NCBI GenBank assembly: GCA_965153355.1
Contig: OZ231128.1
Coordinates: 558,001-622,000 of the forward strand
Direction of reading: 5' to 3'
Source of the DNA: Flaccisagitta enflata
Taxonomy: Eukaryota; Chaetognatha; Sagittoidea; Aphragmophora
DNA: 64,000 bases
A model generated the notes under the pieces. The model had not been told where the DNA came from. It did not search any database and worked only from the letters and a program-made list of their open reading frames with translations. This document shows, one piece after another, positions 41,840 through 52,744 of the stretch (position 1 is its first letter; every line of letters begins with the position of its first letter). The translations under genes were made by a program, and so were the position numbers.

Positions 41840-42435
41840 GAAATGGTCATGTAATTTAAAATTTTTGGCGTCCGAGAGCAGGCGTGAAAAATTCCAAGTG
41901 TTTCAAATCTATTACTTCTTGATAGTACTCCAAGGGAAGATTTGTCACTGAAACCATACATTAAAACTGGTCACTTGATAAGTTATGATGTGGAAAAAAG
42001 TAATAAAAATGTAGAAAAGAGTGACGTTACCATACGTTAGTGGTAAGAATTTGGACGGACACCCCCAAACCGAAATTTTTTGCCGAATGTTTTCCGGCCT
42101 TCCGAATACCTTTCCTGATCGAAATCTTTTAAACTCAATTTATCATATGTTTTTATATTGACTTGGAGTCCAGGAAACGCGTAACAGACGTTTCAGAAGC
42201 CGCCCCTACTTAAATACTTGAAAGGCCATACATTTAAACCACGGCACAATTTGATAGGCACGAGGGGGGGGGGGGAGAGGCATCCTGCATCCAAAGCAAT
42301 TTGACCTTTTCCAAATCACACCTCCAAGAAGGAAGATGGGAATTCAGCCATTTCGCCGGAAATCAGTGATCACAAGCCATTAAGCCCTCAAGTGGCTTTT
42401 ATGTCTTTTTCAAAACAACGCACGTGAAAAATAAA
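41840..42435. other. Unannotated stretch
   Basis: No gene. Short poly-G near 42264. Confidence 0.4.
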
Positions 42436-42438
42436 GAA

Positions 42439-42724
42439 GGCTGTGTTTCTATTCGTGAAAATCGCGTTTTTAAAGGGACACTCGGTCGCTCGCTATGTTT
42501 GTTCGTTCGCACCGCTCATACCACTCACTTGCTCCGCAGCGCTCCGCTTCACAATGCTCGCTTTGCTTGCTTCGCTTTGCTCGCTCGCTCCATGCACAGG
42601 CTTGCTCACTCTTTTTGCTCACTCCCTCGTCATAGAGTTGAAAATCATGAAAATCATAAAAATCACGCTGTAAACGCGATAAGGGGAAGAATTACGTTTG
42701 TTGTTGTCACAAGAAACACGCCCG
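42439..42724 (+). mobile_element. F1 MITE-like copy
   Basis: CTGTGTTTCTATTCGTG at left, CACAAGAAACACGCCC at right, core TCGCTCGCTATG and CTCCGCAGCGCTCCGC. Confidence 0.65.
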
Positions 42725-42729
42725 AAGTC

Positions 42730-43430
42730 TACGCAGTTAACTGAAAACAAAGCCAACACCTCTAAGTCGCGTGCGAGACTTACAGAATGACTTAGAATGA
42801 CTTAAAATGACTTAACCATGCCAAAGAAAAAAATTGCACACTTACCTTTAATCACATACTGTATCGCTCTTTGTAACTATAAAAAATCAGTGACCGTTAG
42901 AAAGATATTCAAAAATTCTTTAAAACTAGACCAAGCAGAATGTTGTAACTTTTTTTGTTTTAAAATGACAATTAATTGAAGTTGAAAACTCCATTTCCCT
43001 CAAAACCAATCAATCAATCATAAGAATTTTCCTCTTTTTCCTACATATCAATGTAAGTACTGACCTAAATTTTAAAAAATTCATGAGGAAAACAAAATTT
43101 AGAAAATTTTCTTCAAAATGGCACCAAGCAGAAATTTGTAACTCAATCCGTTTAGAAGTTATGATTAAATGAAAGTGAAAGGTACAGTTCAAAGGGATAT
43201 GTGAAAACGCTCTTTCTGGCAGTAAGCAGAATTGACATTTTTACTTCATATCATTGTTGTTTCTAAAGTTTTTGAGCTACAACGCTCTGACACCACTCGA
43301 TTGATAGATTTTTTGAAGCTCTTTAAAACGCTCACTGATTTTTTTAAGTTTTACCTCCTATGAACGAACCAAGAGCCGTCAAAAAGTTGTGGAATTTTTT
43401 TTTGGCATGGTTAGTATACTCAAAAATGAC
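42730..43430. repeat. Two copies of a dispersed CAAGCAGAA...TTTAGAAGT module
   Basis: At about 42900-42990 and 43070-43190, CAAGCAGAA..TTGTAAC is followed by a GTTTTAAAAT or CCGTTTAGAAGTTATG part. Related modules lie at 19700-19990, 36000 and 62220. Confidence 0.5.
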
Positions 43431-43459
43431 TTAAAATGACTTAAGGGAATAAAATTGAT

Positions 43460-43563
43460 AACAAAAGTGAAAGTGTGACGGACTGAAAGACAGACCGACA
43501 AACCAACAAACTGACGGACGGACGGACAAAGCAGGGTGTAGAGTGGCGTGCACGCGACTAAAA
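43460..43563 (-). mobile_element. F2 left-half copy
   Basis: Inverse of GTCCGTCCGTCAG, GCTTTGTCC, CTCTACACCCTGC and the hairpin GTCGCGTGCACGCCAC. Confidence 0.6.
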
Positions 43564-43751
43564 AAGAACGTGATTCTTCGTTCCTTCTTGTGAAAGAACC
43601 ATCGTACCGTCCAAAGCAAAGGGAAATTCGAGTCAAGGGAAAGAAAAGGACAAAAGAATCGCTGGGGAAGCAAAATAAAAAAAAAACATGGAACGTGGAT
43701 ATTGGGTAAGCCAGATACACACGCGCCAGAAAAACCCGACGGCCACAACGT

Positions 43752-44140
<389 letters not shown>

Positions 44141-44387
44141 AAGACGGAGAAAAAGAAAGATAGAGAAGCAGAGAAAGACAGTTAGACAGATAGAAAGATA
44201 GACAAATAGACAAGGGGAAAGAATGCCTCACTTCATCTCCCCCTCCTCGCTTTTACTCCCTCCCACTTCCCAACTCTCAACTCCCATCTTAACACCCTCT
44301 AGCAAGAAAGAGCGTACAAAGAAGGAGAAGAAAAAAAGAAATCAAAAGCAGAAAAAAAAAGAAGAAGGGAGAAAGAGACAGAGAAAA

Positions 44388-45491
44388 GGAGTGGGTATTG
44401 CTGCCGAGAATTCTCGGTAGCATTAACGATGTCATTTTGATGTTTTCATGCTATAGAGAATTCTCCATAGCATTAAAATCAATTCTCAGTTATCATAATT
44501 ATTATAAAAAATAATCATTACTGAGAATAGATTTGTTCTCTCTCTCTCTCTCTTTCTCATGTTAGTTTAATGAACAAGTTTCCAGTGGGAGAGAACGCCT
44601 TGAAAAAAAAAGATGTCAAAACCTAAAAAAAGATAAAAACATTAGGATGAATTTTTTCATGGAAAAATTGATATCATTTCTCATACAGGTTTTGATAGAA
44701 AATATTTTTTTCATCAAACAAAGTTCTTTAGATTTTTTTGTCAAATCTTTTACATTTGATCTTTGTTATCAAAATTTTTAGGATAAATTCCATTCATTTA
44801 GAAATAATTTCATCTTTTCTTTCTGATCAGAAAGAATTTTCAATGATTTTTTTTTCATGTTTGCATTCATGTTTTTCATTGTCAAAAATATTTTTTCATA
44901 AACATATTTGATGATTATATTGAGAATGCTATGATCTTCATAGGCAGTTAATTTGTTTTTTCAATCGTTAACTTTTGCCTGTCTTGAATTAAAATTATTT
45001 TATTCTTTGATTTTTTGTTGCACTAATGAAAAGACACATTACACTCAAATAAAGAAATGAAAAATATATTGAAAAATAGAAAAAGAAAGAAGGAAAGAAT
45101 GAATGAAAAAAGAGAAAAAGAAAAGAAAAGAAAAGAAAAAGAAGAAAAGAAAGAAAAAGATTAAAGAAGAGAGGAAGGAGAAGGGAGGAATAAAAAGAAA
45201 AAAAAAGAAAGAAAAAAAAAAAAAGAGGAATAGGAAGAGCAAGGAACAAAGACAAAAAAAAAAAAGAAAAAAATGAAAAAAAATGAAAAAAACAAAGAAA
45301 GGAAAAAAGAGAAAAAAAAAGAAGATTGAAAGAAAGAAGAAAGAGAAAAAGGAAGGAAAGAAAAAGAAAAACAAAACATAGAAGAACAATAGGGAAGAAG
45401 AAAAACAAGAAAAATGAAAAATAAAAATAAATGAAAAGGAAAAAAAGAAAAAGGAAAGAAAAATGGATAAAAAAAAAAAAAAAAGAGAGAT

Positions 45492-45524
<33 letters not shown>

Positions 45525-45529
45525 TATAG

Positions 45530-45568
<39 letters not shown>

Positions 45569-45748
45569 TAAAAAAGAAAAGAAAAGAAAGCAGGAGGAAG
45601 GGCAGAGAAAAAGAGAAACAAATTCTCAATAGCAAGAATCAAATTTCTCTTACCATTTTAACGCTACCGAGAATTCTCGGTAGCGTGAAAATCCCCAATT
45701 CTCGGTAGCATGAATTCTAAGAATTCTCGCCAGCAATAAACTCCCGAG
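44388..45748. mobile_element. TIR element with nested CCGAGAATTCTCGG palindromes
   Basis: Left end GGAGTGGGTATTGCTG and right end CAGCAATAAACTCC are inverse with a few mismatches. Both ends hold the palindrome CCGAGAATTCTCGG in a GGTAGCRTTAA / TTAACGCTACC setting, plus degenerate copies (TAGAGAATTCTCCATAG). The interior is AT-rich, and its last 600 bp is an A/GA-rich low-complexity tract. Confidence 0.65.
45045..45595. repeat. A- and GA-rich low-complexity tract
   Basis: AAAGAAAAAG-type sequence with two GA runs near 45498-45567. Source of long F/L/S spurious ORFs. Confidence 0.85.
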
Positions 45749-45998
45749 AAAAGATCAATAGACCAACGTCGCATGCTTTTTACTTCCAGTTAAACAGGTT
45801 ACAACAAAACAAAACTAAAAGAAAATGAGAAAAAAAAATGTTAACTAACAAACAAGAATGCATGTGCTTTAAAATCATCGTCCAAGTAAATTTGAATTTG
45901 ATCAATTTGTATAAATATTTTGATAAATACATCCGCCGTACCGATGCAAAAACACGCATGAACGTTACTATGGCATTTAGTCGAAATGATGGACAATC

Positions 45999-45999
45999 G

Positions 46000-46047
<48 letters not shown>
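45999..46047. repeat. (CAGA)n microsatellite
   Basis: Twelve units. Confidence 0.95.
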
Positions 46048-46049
<2 letters not shown>

Positions 46050-46101
46050 TTGATGGAAAGATTGATGTCAAATCGTGAGCCTATTGCGCATGACTATGGA
46101 A

Positions 46102-46218
<117 letters not shown>

Positions 46219-46245
46219 AAAAAACCAAGATGAAAGAAAACTCAC

Positions 46246-46345
46246 CTGACAATAGAAGATTGCTTTTTCTCTTTCACGCAAGATGGCATTGGTGGGCGTG
46301 CAATTCGGCCGTCCGACGACTCGAAGATTCGCAGACAGAATGTTG
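46246..46345 (-). CDS. Ig-domain gene, exon 3
   Basis: 100 bp. The acceptor is a T-rich run ending TTTTTTTTTTTGACAG and the donor is TCAG/GTGAGTTTT. With the two bases carried over from exon 2 it reads SNILSANLRVVGRP, then NCTPTNAILREREKAIFYCQ, ending in phase 0. The first part fits the G strand closing Ig domain 1. The rest fits the A-B strands of a second Ig domain, whose first cysteine would be in FYC. NCT is a possible N-glycosylation site. The rest of domain 2 must be in exons below 46246, which I could not find. Confidence 0.75.
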
Positions 46346-46759
46346 CTGTCAAAAAAAAAAAGAACAAGGTCATTAGAATCAACTTCGCGTGCATCGGCAC
46401 TTTCAATGAAAAGTCAGACAGACAGACAGACAGAACGTTGCTGTCTAACAAAGGAGGTGGAAAAAAAACAAGGTCATTAGATTAAACGTCGCGTGCATCG
46501 GCACTTTCAATGAAAAGTCAGACAGACAGACAGACATACAGAACGTTGCTGTCAAACAAAGGAGGAAAAAACAAGGTCATTAGAATCAACGTCGCGTGCA
46601 TCGGCACTTTCAATGAAAAGTCAGACAGACAGACAGACAGACAGACAGAATGTTGCTGTCAAACAAAGGAGGAGGAAAAAAACAAGGTCATTAGAATCAA
46701 CGTCGCGTGCATAGGCAATTTCCGTGAAAAGTCAGACAGACAGACAGACATACAGACAT

Positions 46760-46800
<41 letters not shown>

Positions 46801-47000
46801 ATGTTGCTGACAAACAAAGGAGGAAAAACAAGGTCATTAGACCAATACCGCTTGCATCGGCACTTTCAGGGAAGAGTAAGACAGAACAACAGACATACAG
46901 TAGGACGCTTTCCAACAATGGAGAAGAGGAAAAAATAAGGTCATTAAACCAATGTCGCCTACATCGGCACATCCATGAAAAAGTCAGACAGACAGACAAA
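46346..47000. repeat. Intronic tandem array copying the exon 3 splice acceptor
   Basis: Units of about 95-150 bp: a (CAGA)n part, then TTGCTGTCAAACAAAGGAGG, AACAAGGTCATTAGA, TCAACGTCGCGTGCATCGGC and ACTTTCAATGAAAAGTC. On the gene strand each unit gives a pyrimidine-rich stretch and GACAG/CAACATTCTGTCTG, the same as the real exon 3 acceptor and its first 14 exon bases. Four good copies (about 46437, 46546, 46653 and 46803) and one or two decayed ones. Length differences come mainly from CAGA number. Confidence 0.85.
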
Positions 47001-47084
47001 TAGACATAAAGACAATTTTTAACACTTTCTTACATTTTCACCATTCTATTAAGATTTTTAACCCATTGCAGCAAAAACGGACAA

Positions 47085-47152
47085 ATGTGACCGATGGACC
47101 GACGGACCGACAGACCAAAAAGTGGATTACACAGTCGCGTAGCACGCGACTG
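47085..47152 (-). mobile_element. F2 left-end fragment
   Basis: Inverse of TTCAGTCGCGTGCTACGCGA, CTGTGTAATCCAC and GGTCTGTCGGTCC. Lies in intron 2 of the Ig gene. Confidence 0.55.
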
Positions 47153-47683
47153 AAAAGCAACGACAAGCACAAGTAGGTCAATTTTTGCAACCCGTGGGAC
47201 TGAGAAGAATGAATGAAGAGGTGCGTGAATAAAAATACAAACAAACAAATGCATGAAAGAATAGATGAACCAGCTCATCCAACAATCAATCAATCGATCA
47301 ACATTTAGAACAATCCTTAGACCGTGTCTTGCAATATGTCCGTCCATACCTCAATTAGCCTGAATATGCCATTAAACCTTAGGAGCTACTTCAGTTTATA
47401 CTTTAAAGTAAAAGCTTTGATAACAAATTAGCTGACCGGCAAAGCTATCAAAAGTTAAACAAAAGAAAAAAAAAAAAGAAACAACCATATCACCGAACGG
47501 ACAACCATTTAGCAACAGAAAATGGAAAAAAACGAACTCAGGTGAAAAAAAGATACCAAAAAGACATTCAAAAACAAACAGATAAACAAACAAATGAACA
47601 AACAAACAAACAAACAAACGAGAGTAACCATAGAGTCAAGCAAAAAAAAAAAAAAAACTCTGTACAGTGTACGGACGATATAG

Positions 47684-47912
47684 TGTGTGTTTCTAGTCAC
47701 AGATAACCACGTTCTAAACAGGCCACTTGATGGCTCACAACGTTTGTTCACTCACCTTGCTCAATCCCTTTACACGCTCTACAGTTCTTTTTTTACTCAC
47801 TCACTCACTTAGCTCACTCCTCCATAAGATGTTTATTCATGAATGTATGTTTACGCTGTAAACGTGATTAACAGGAACTATCGCGTTTTTTGTCGTTACT
47901 AGTAACACGCCC
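47684..47912 (+). mobile_element. F1 MITE-like copy, degenerate
   Basis: GTGTGTTTCTAGTCAC to TACTAGTAACACGCCC. The core is weakened (CACTCACTCACTTAGCTC). It ends 20 bp from exon 2 of the Ig gene, inside intron 2. Confidence 0.6.
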
Positions 47913-47932
47913 GATGTATTCGTATACTCTAC

Positions 47933-48066
47933 CTGCAGGTGTATTTGCCAGCATCTGCGAAGTCAACGTTTCTGATGATAAGAGTGTGGACGAAACCTTT
48001 GCGCTTGAAGCCATACTTTGTCAAGTTGACGCTGATGTCGACGGGATTCTCGCCCAAAAATAACAC
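47933..48066 (-). CDS. Ig-domain gene, exon 2
   Basis: 134 bp, phase 0 in, two bases over at the end. Acceptor TTATTCATGCAG/GTGTTA, donor CTGCAG/GTAGAG. Reads VLFLGENPVDISVNLTKYGF, then KRKGFVHTLIIRNV and DFADAGKYTC. The last part is the canonical E-F strands of an I-set Ig domain (L-x-I-x-N-V, D-x-A-x-Y-x-C). NLT is a possible N-glycosylation site. The second cysteine here lies 64 residues after the first one in exon 1, a normal Ig spacing. No stop, no frame problem. Confidence 0.85.
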
Positions 48067-48079
48067 CTGCATGAATAAC

Positions 48080-48271
<192 letters not shown>

Positions 48272-48299
48272 TCAGTTGACCTAATTGCGACAGTTGCAC

Positions 48300-48860
48300 T
48301 GTCAAAGAGACAGATAGATAGACAGGCAGTTTCTTTCTAACAGGAAAGACGGTCAGACAGACAGATAGACAGACAGACAGAAAGAGGAGCAGACAGACAA
48401 TGACTATGATGACGAAGTGGCGAAGGGTTGGGAAAGATTGACGTGTGACGAATGGGACTGATATTGGGACTCCCTCTATCCATCTTAATCTCTGTCCTTG
48501 TTCCTTTTTTCCGTAAGCTTATCTTAACTTATTGTTTCTTTTTTCTTTCTTCGTTTTTCTTTCTTCTTTTCTCCCTTCTTTTCTTTGTTTCTTCCATCCT
48601 TTCTTTCTTTCTTTTTTTCTTTCTTTCGTTCTTTCTTGCTTGCTTGCTTGCTTGCGTGCTTTCTTTCAATCTTTCTTTTTTTCTTTCTTTAGTTCTCTTT
48701 CCTTACAAAGACTCCGTGAGACAACAAAATACGCACAGAGAAGGACAGCAAGACAGACAAACTAAATGACAGATAGAAATTCAGACAGACAAACAGGTTA
48801 AGAGGAATGAAAAAAAATAAGCTCTCACATTCTTTTTTTTTTTTTTTTTTTGAGGGGTGC
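48300..48860. other. Low-complexity intronic stretch
   Basis: CAGA units at 48353-48400, a TTTC/TTGC-rich tract at 48530-48690. No exon seen. Confidence 0.6.
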
Positions 48861-49084
48861 TTACTATATACCGGAGCACAGATGGGCGAGCCTTTTGTTT
48901 TGTTTATCGCGATCATAATCTGTCAAGAGGAGGCACAAGTGGACGGCCTCGGGGTGAACGAGCCAACATCTATCTAAATCTCTTTCTCCTCCTTCGAGGC
49001 TTCTTTTTCTCTCTTTCTCTTTTTTTCTGCTCTCGCTAGTCCTTGCCATCCTGTCATACGTTTGGGGTTAACCTTTCTTCTCCC

Positions 49085-49135
49085 TTTTTTGGGCAGCGGC
49101 CCCGAAGGGATCGATGACCTATGCTTTCACGAATA
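49085..49135 (+). mobile_element. F3 left-end fragment
   Basis: TTGGGCAGCGGCCCCGAAGG then TCGATGACCTATGCTTTCAC. No matching right end in the next kilobase. Lies in intron 1. Confidence 0.6.
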
Positions 49136-49139
49136 TGTA

Positions 49140-49810
49140 TAATCGGGTCCAGATAATGTTCATGAAAAGTAATTGTAAAACGACAAAATCCCACCACAAA
49201 AAAGTTTTCCATCCACGAAGGTAGGATACCTCATGATCAACCCTTTAAGACATAGGCAATATACACATACAAATTCGTTTTAATTGCTTAAAGGGTATTT
49301 AGAATATGAGGGCCCCCCCATTTCCAATTAAAGACGACATCTAAAAGCGCGGCCTTTATCATTTGCGTAGTTAACGCAGTGATAATGACGCTTTGTCTAC
49401 CATATCGTCCCCACCCCCTTTTCCTTTAGCGACCATTCCCACATCCATTGTGACTCAAGTTTGATATTTTTACAATAGAAGTCGCTTTGTTACGTGGGCT
49501 GCTGGTGACGTTTTTTATCAGAAACCTTTGTCTTTTGTTTGCGAACGTTTTGTTGAGGAGGTGAACTCGCGTGATAACGTGATAACGGAAGATTCTCCGA
49601 TATGACTTTTAATACATCATTTTTTTCCAGATGCATATGGAAAAATTTTATGTCCTAATTGTCCTTTATATTATAAAGAAGATAAAGATGAAATTTAAAA
49701 AGACGAGTGATCTAATGTAAGCTGAAATTTGTATAACCTGTGAAGATTGAATTTGATATCTGAATAGATGAATGAATAAAAAATAAGTTGATCAATGAAT
49801 GAATGAACAA
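49140..49810. other. Unannotated intronic stretch
   Basis: No exon or element recognised. Confidence 0.4.
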
Positions 49811-49812
49811 AG

Positions 49813-50128
49813 CAGGGGTGTATACAGTTGAGTATTACCCTCCCCCCCGTGAGGGGGGGGGGATAGAATCAAAGAAATTGGAGATGGGTAAGAAAATCAA
49901 AAGGTTGAAACGAAGAAAAAACAATTTTTTAAAAGATATTACACTTTTGACAGTTCCAAAAGATAGTATTTGACTTCTACAACACTGTTTTACACTATTC
50001 TGACCATATATATACTATATTTATACTCTATGGGCAAGAAAATCAAACAATTTTTCAACCCGGCGGGGAAGGAAATCAATGACCAGGGGAAACAAATCCA
50101 AGGCCGCTCAACTTTATATACCCCTGGA
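49813..50128. mobile_element. TIR element, GGGGTGTATACAG ends
   Basis: CAGGGGTGTATACAGTTGAG at the left and CTCAACTTTATATACCCCTG at the right. Just inside are poly-C/poly-G (CCCCCCCGTGAGGGGGGG). Same family as 30845-31294. Lies in intron 1. Confidence 0.6.
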
Positions 50129-50132
50129 ATAA

Positions 50133-50212
50133 ACTGATGAATGAATGAATTAATGAATGGATGAATCAATGAATGAAGGAATGAATGAATGAATGAATGA
50201 ATGAATGAATGA
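50133..50212. repeat. (AATG)n microsatellite
   Basis: AATG and ATGA units with interruptions. Confidence 0.9.
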
Positions 50213-50319
50213 TGAATAGATGAAGAAGATTTAGAAAGTTCTACCTTCCCGATCTAAACCCTTTAACGATCAACCAACTCGTCGTCTGCTAGTCTGTCTG
50301 TCTGTCTGCTAGTCTGCAC

Positions 50320-50928
50320 CTTATCGAATATTCCATCGTCGGTGACTTTGATCCAGACTGCAGATCCCGATTGCGAGACGCAGTCGAAAGCGATCGTCGT
50401 TCCCACGGGCACCAACGTTTGAATCTCCTGCATCTCCGGTTGTTGCTGCTGCTGCTGCGGCTGCTGTTGCTGCTGCTGCTGCTGTTGCGTCTCGTCCTGC
50501 GGCAACGTCTGGAAAGGAAGCTGACTGGCGCGAAGAGAGGAAAAAGGCTGCTGTCGTATCGCCCTCGAAATCGTTGTTACGTTTTGCAGTTGTTGTTGCC
50601 GCTGTTGCTGCTGCTGCTGAGAGTCTGTCGACGAATATGATGATGGCCTCAGCTTCGTTTGCTGCGACGTGGGTTTGTGCAGCAGCTTCATTTGCTGCGA
50701 CGTAGGTTTGTGCGGCAGCAGCTTATTCGTCGACTCGGTCCTTATGGATTGTGAATTCCGTCGCCGCGGCAGAACTGGATCCTCCGTCGAGGCTCGCATT
50801 CGCGGCGGCGATGACGAAGGAAGATACTGCAGCTGCTGCTGCTGCCGCAACAGCATCATCGACGAAGCCATTTGCGACTGCGGATGCGGATGCTGCAGCA
50901 ATGTTAATATCAGCGTGAGCAGCAACAT
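50320..50928 (-). CDS. Ig-domain gene, first coding exon (signal peptide, polyQ, Ig start)
   Basis: 609 bp, 203 residues, ends in phase 0 at donor ATAAG/GTGCAG. Start chosen as the first ATG after an in-frame TGA about 60 bp upstream. Residues 1-12 (MLLLTLILTLLQ) look like a short signal peptide. Residues 20-160 are Q-, S- and P-rich with two polyQ blocks and a repeated KPTSQQ(M/T)KL motif. Residues 165-203 read EIQTLVPVGTTIAFDCVSQS, then GSAVWIKVTDDGIFDK: the A-C strands of an Ig domain with Cys near 183 and Trp near 192. Exons 2 and 3 continue the domain. Likely a secreted or membrane adhesion/receptor protein. Family not identified. A second frame (50723-50995) overlaps the start. Confidence 0.75.
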
Positions 50929-50995
50929 CCTCGTCGAAGGCGGAGGAGTTGTCGAGAAGATCGTAGACGGTAGTCAGCGCATTCGAGAGCAACAT
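50723..50995 (-). CDS. Overlapping alternative-frame ORF at the Ig gene start
   Basis: 90 codons in a different frame, starting 67 bp upstream of the chosen Ig gene ATG and ending inside it. It reads LLSNALTTVYDLLDNSSAFD then an Ala-rich part, with many C/G third positions. It could be an upstream ORF, a CAG-frame coincidence, or the real N-terminus followed by a frame error or an unseen intron. Confidence 0.3.
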   Translation of the reverse strand: MLLSNALTTVYDLLDNSSAFDEDVAAHADINIAAASASAVANGFVDDAVAAAAAAAVSSFVIAAANASLDGGSSSAAATEFTIHKDRVDE

Positions 50996-50999
50996 GTGG

Positions 51000-51415
51000 T
51001 GGTCCTTGGCGGGAAATGAAGGGCGTGTCGTGGTGCTTGGTAGAAGAAATCGGAGGGGGGGGGGGATAGACGTCTATGACGAGGTTAAAGTGGGACAATA
51101 GACGAATTTGGGCCAGTTAAGAGATGGGAGGCCAGAAAACGGTGGAGCTGAAAGAAATGATGGTCATCACAAGTGAGTGTTAAAAGTAGAAAGAGGATCG
51201 AGGGCGGGTTGGGGGGGGGGGGAAGCAGCAGGGAAACGAAATGTATATGACTGACACTGAAACGGGTAAGGGATGGGGATAAGAAAGAAAGGGAAAAAGA
51301 AAAAAAAGCAAACAAACAAACAAACAAAAAACAAACAAACAAGGAACCAAGCAATTAAAGAAACAAAGAAACAAAGGAACAAAGGAATAAGAAAGCAAAA
51401 CAAGACAGAAAGCAA
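51000..51415. other. Upstream region of the Ig gene
   Basis: Poly-G tracts near 51054 and 51210, and a CAAA run near 51310. I cannot define a promoter. A pyrimidine-rich stretch ending CTACCAAG (minus strand, about 51040) could be an acceptor for a non-coding upstream exon. Confidence 0.3.
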
Positions 51416-51417
51416 GC

Positions 51418-51489
<72 letters not shown>

Positions 51490-51616
51490 CAGAAAGGATG
51501 AAAGAAAGAAAGAAAGAAAGAACGTAAGAATGAAAGAAAAAAAAGATAAAAAGAAGAAAGAAAGAAAGAAAAAAGGAAAGAAAGAAAGAGAGAAAGAAAG
51601 AGAGCAAGAAAGAAAA

Positions 51617-51688
<72 letters not shown>

Positions 51689-51693
51689 AAAAA

Positions 51694-51777
<84 letters not shown>

Positions 51778-51792
51778 AAGAAAGGAAGCAAC
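51418..51792. repeat. (AAAG)n microsatellite, about 370 bp
   Basis: AAAG with a CAAG block at 51648-51690 and small interruptions. Long open frames on both strands are spurious. Confidence 0.95.
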
Positions 51793-51811
51793 TAGTAAGC
51801 AAGAAAGAAAG

Positions 51812-52742
51812 AACCCGTGCCCTGCAAAAGTAGGCTGTGATTGAAGATGAGGGAGGGAGCAGGGCAGCGGCCCCATAGGTGCCAATGACCTATGCTTTCA
51901 CACGTAGGAAAATTTCCCTTCTTTTGACTGTTGGCAGAACTTGGCAGAATCTGGAAAAATTTGGAAGAATTTGGCAGAGTTTGGTAGAATATGGAAAAAT
52001 TTAGCAGAATTTGGCAGAATTCGGCGGAATTTGGGTGTTGATGCCTGGGAGCACTGTGCTCTGAAAACATATCATAGCAGGACAAAAATATAAGCCCGCA
52101 TAAACAGATGATTATTTCAGTCAAAAAGTATGCTTTGATATGTTGACTTTGTATGTATATAGGGTTTTGCCCGCTTCCCTAATCATTTAAGAGCCCCTTT
52201 CAGCTATTGAAGTCAGATGGTAGCATAAAAATAACCGCAAAATTTTCCTACTTTTTCAAAAACAGAATTTTCAAAAATGCAGTTTTTTTTAGATGCCTCT
52301 TCTTGTACATGCAGCAGCGCCACCAAATTTTTAACATATCATATTCAGGCTATCTTTTACCTTATTCATAAATATCAAATACATCTGAGAAGTTTAAGAG
52401 GCACTTTTGATACTTTTTATGATAGGATGTTGACACAATTCAACAAAATCAAAAAAGAGTAAAATGGCGAATTTCAACATGAAAAAAGTGGTATTGAATG
52501 GGTCGGGAAGCGGATAAAACCATATATATTCTTCATCAGTATGACAAACTACACCAGTTTCACATATTAGTATCAGCCAAAAGTGAGTGCGTAATTTTTT
52601 TTGTCCCAAGGTGATGTGCTCTCAGAGCATAGTGGGGAGGGGGGACGGACAGACGGACAGACGGACGGACAGACAGATGGAAGGAGAAATTTCCCTATGT
52701 GTGAAAGCTTAGATCATCGGCTCCTTCGGCCGCTGCTCAAAA
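51812..52742. mobile_element. F3 element, long copy
   Basis: CCCGTGCCCTGC leader, GGGCAGCGGCCCC and CAATGACCTATGCTTTCACA at left. TGTGAAAGCTTAGATCATCG and GGCCGCTGC at right. Inside, TTTGGCAGAATTTGG units (51930-52035), AT-rich unique sequence and a GACGGACA run at 52645-52680. Confidence 0.65.
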
Positions 52743-52744
52743 AG

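Noticed and set aside
43431-43690. Further Ig gene exon (minus strand, after a TTGCTTCCCCAG acceptor, containing LLWTVRWFFHKKE)
   Set aside because: The Trp-rich stretch is suggestive, but no donor is seen and the sequence runs into an F2 element; cysteine spacing does not fit.
44995-45642. Phe/Leu/Ser-rich 200-residue ORFs resembling membrane proteins
   Set aside because: Antisense of an A/GA low-complexity tract with no protein-like ends.
51167-51885. Phe/Leu/Ser ORFs of about 200 residues
   Set aside because: Antisense of the AAAG microsatellite.
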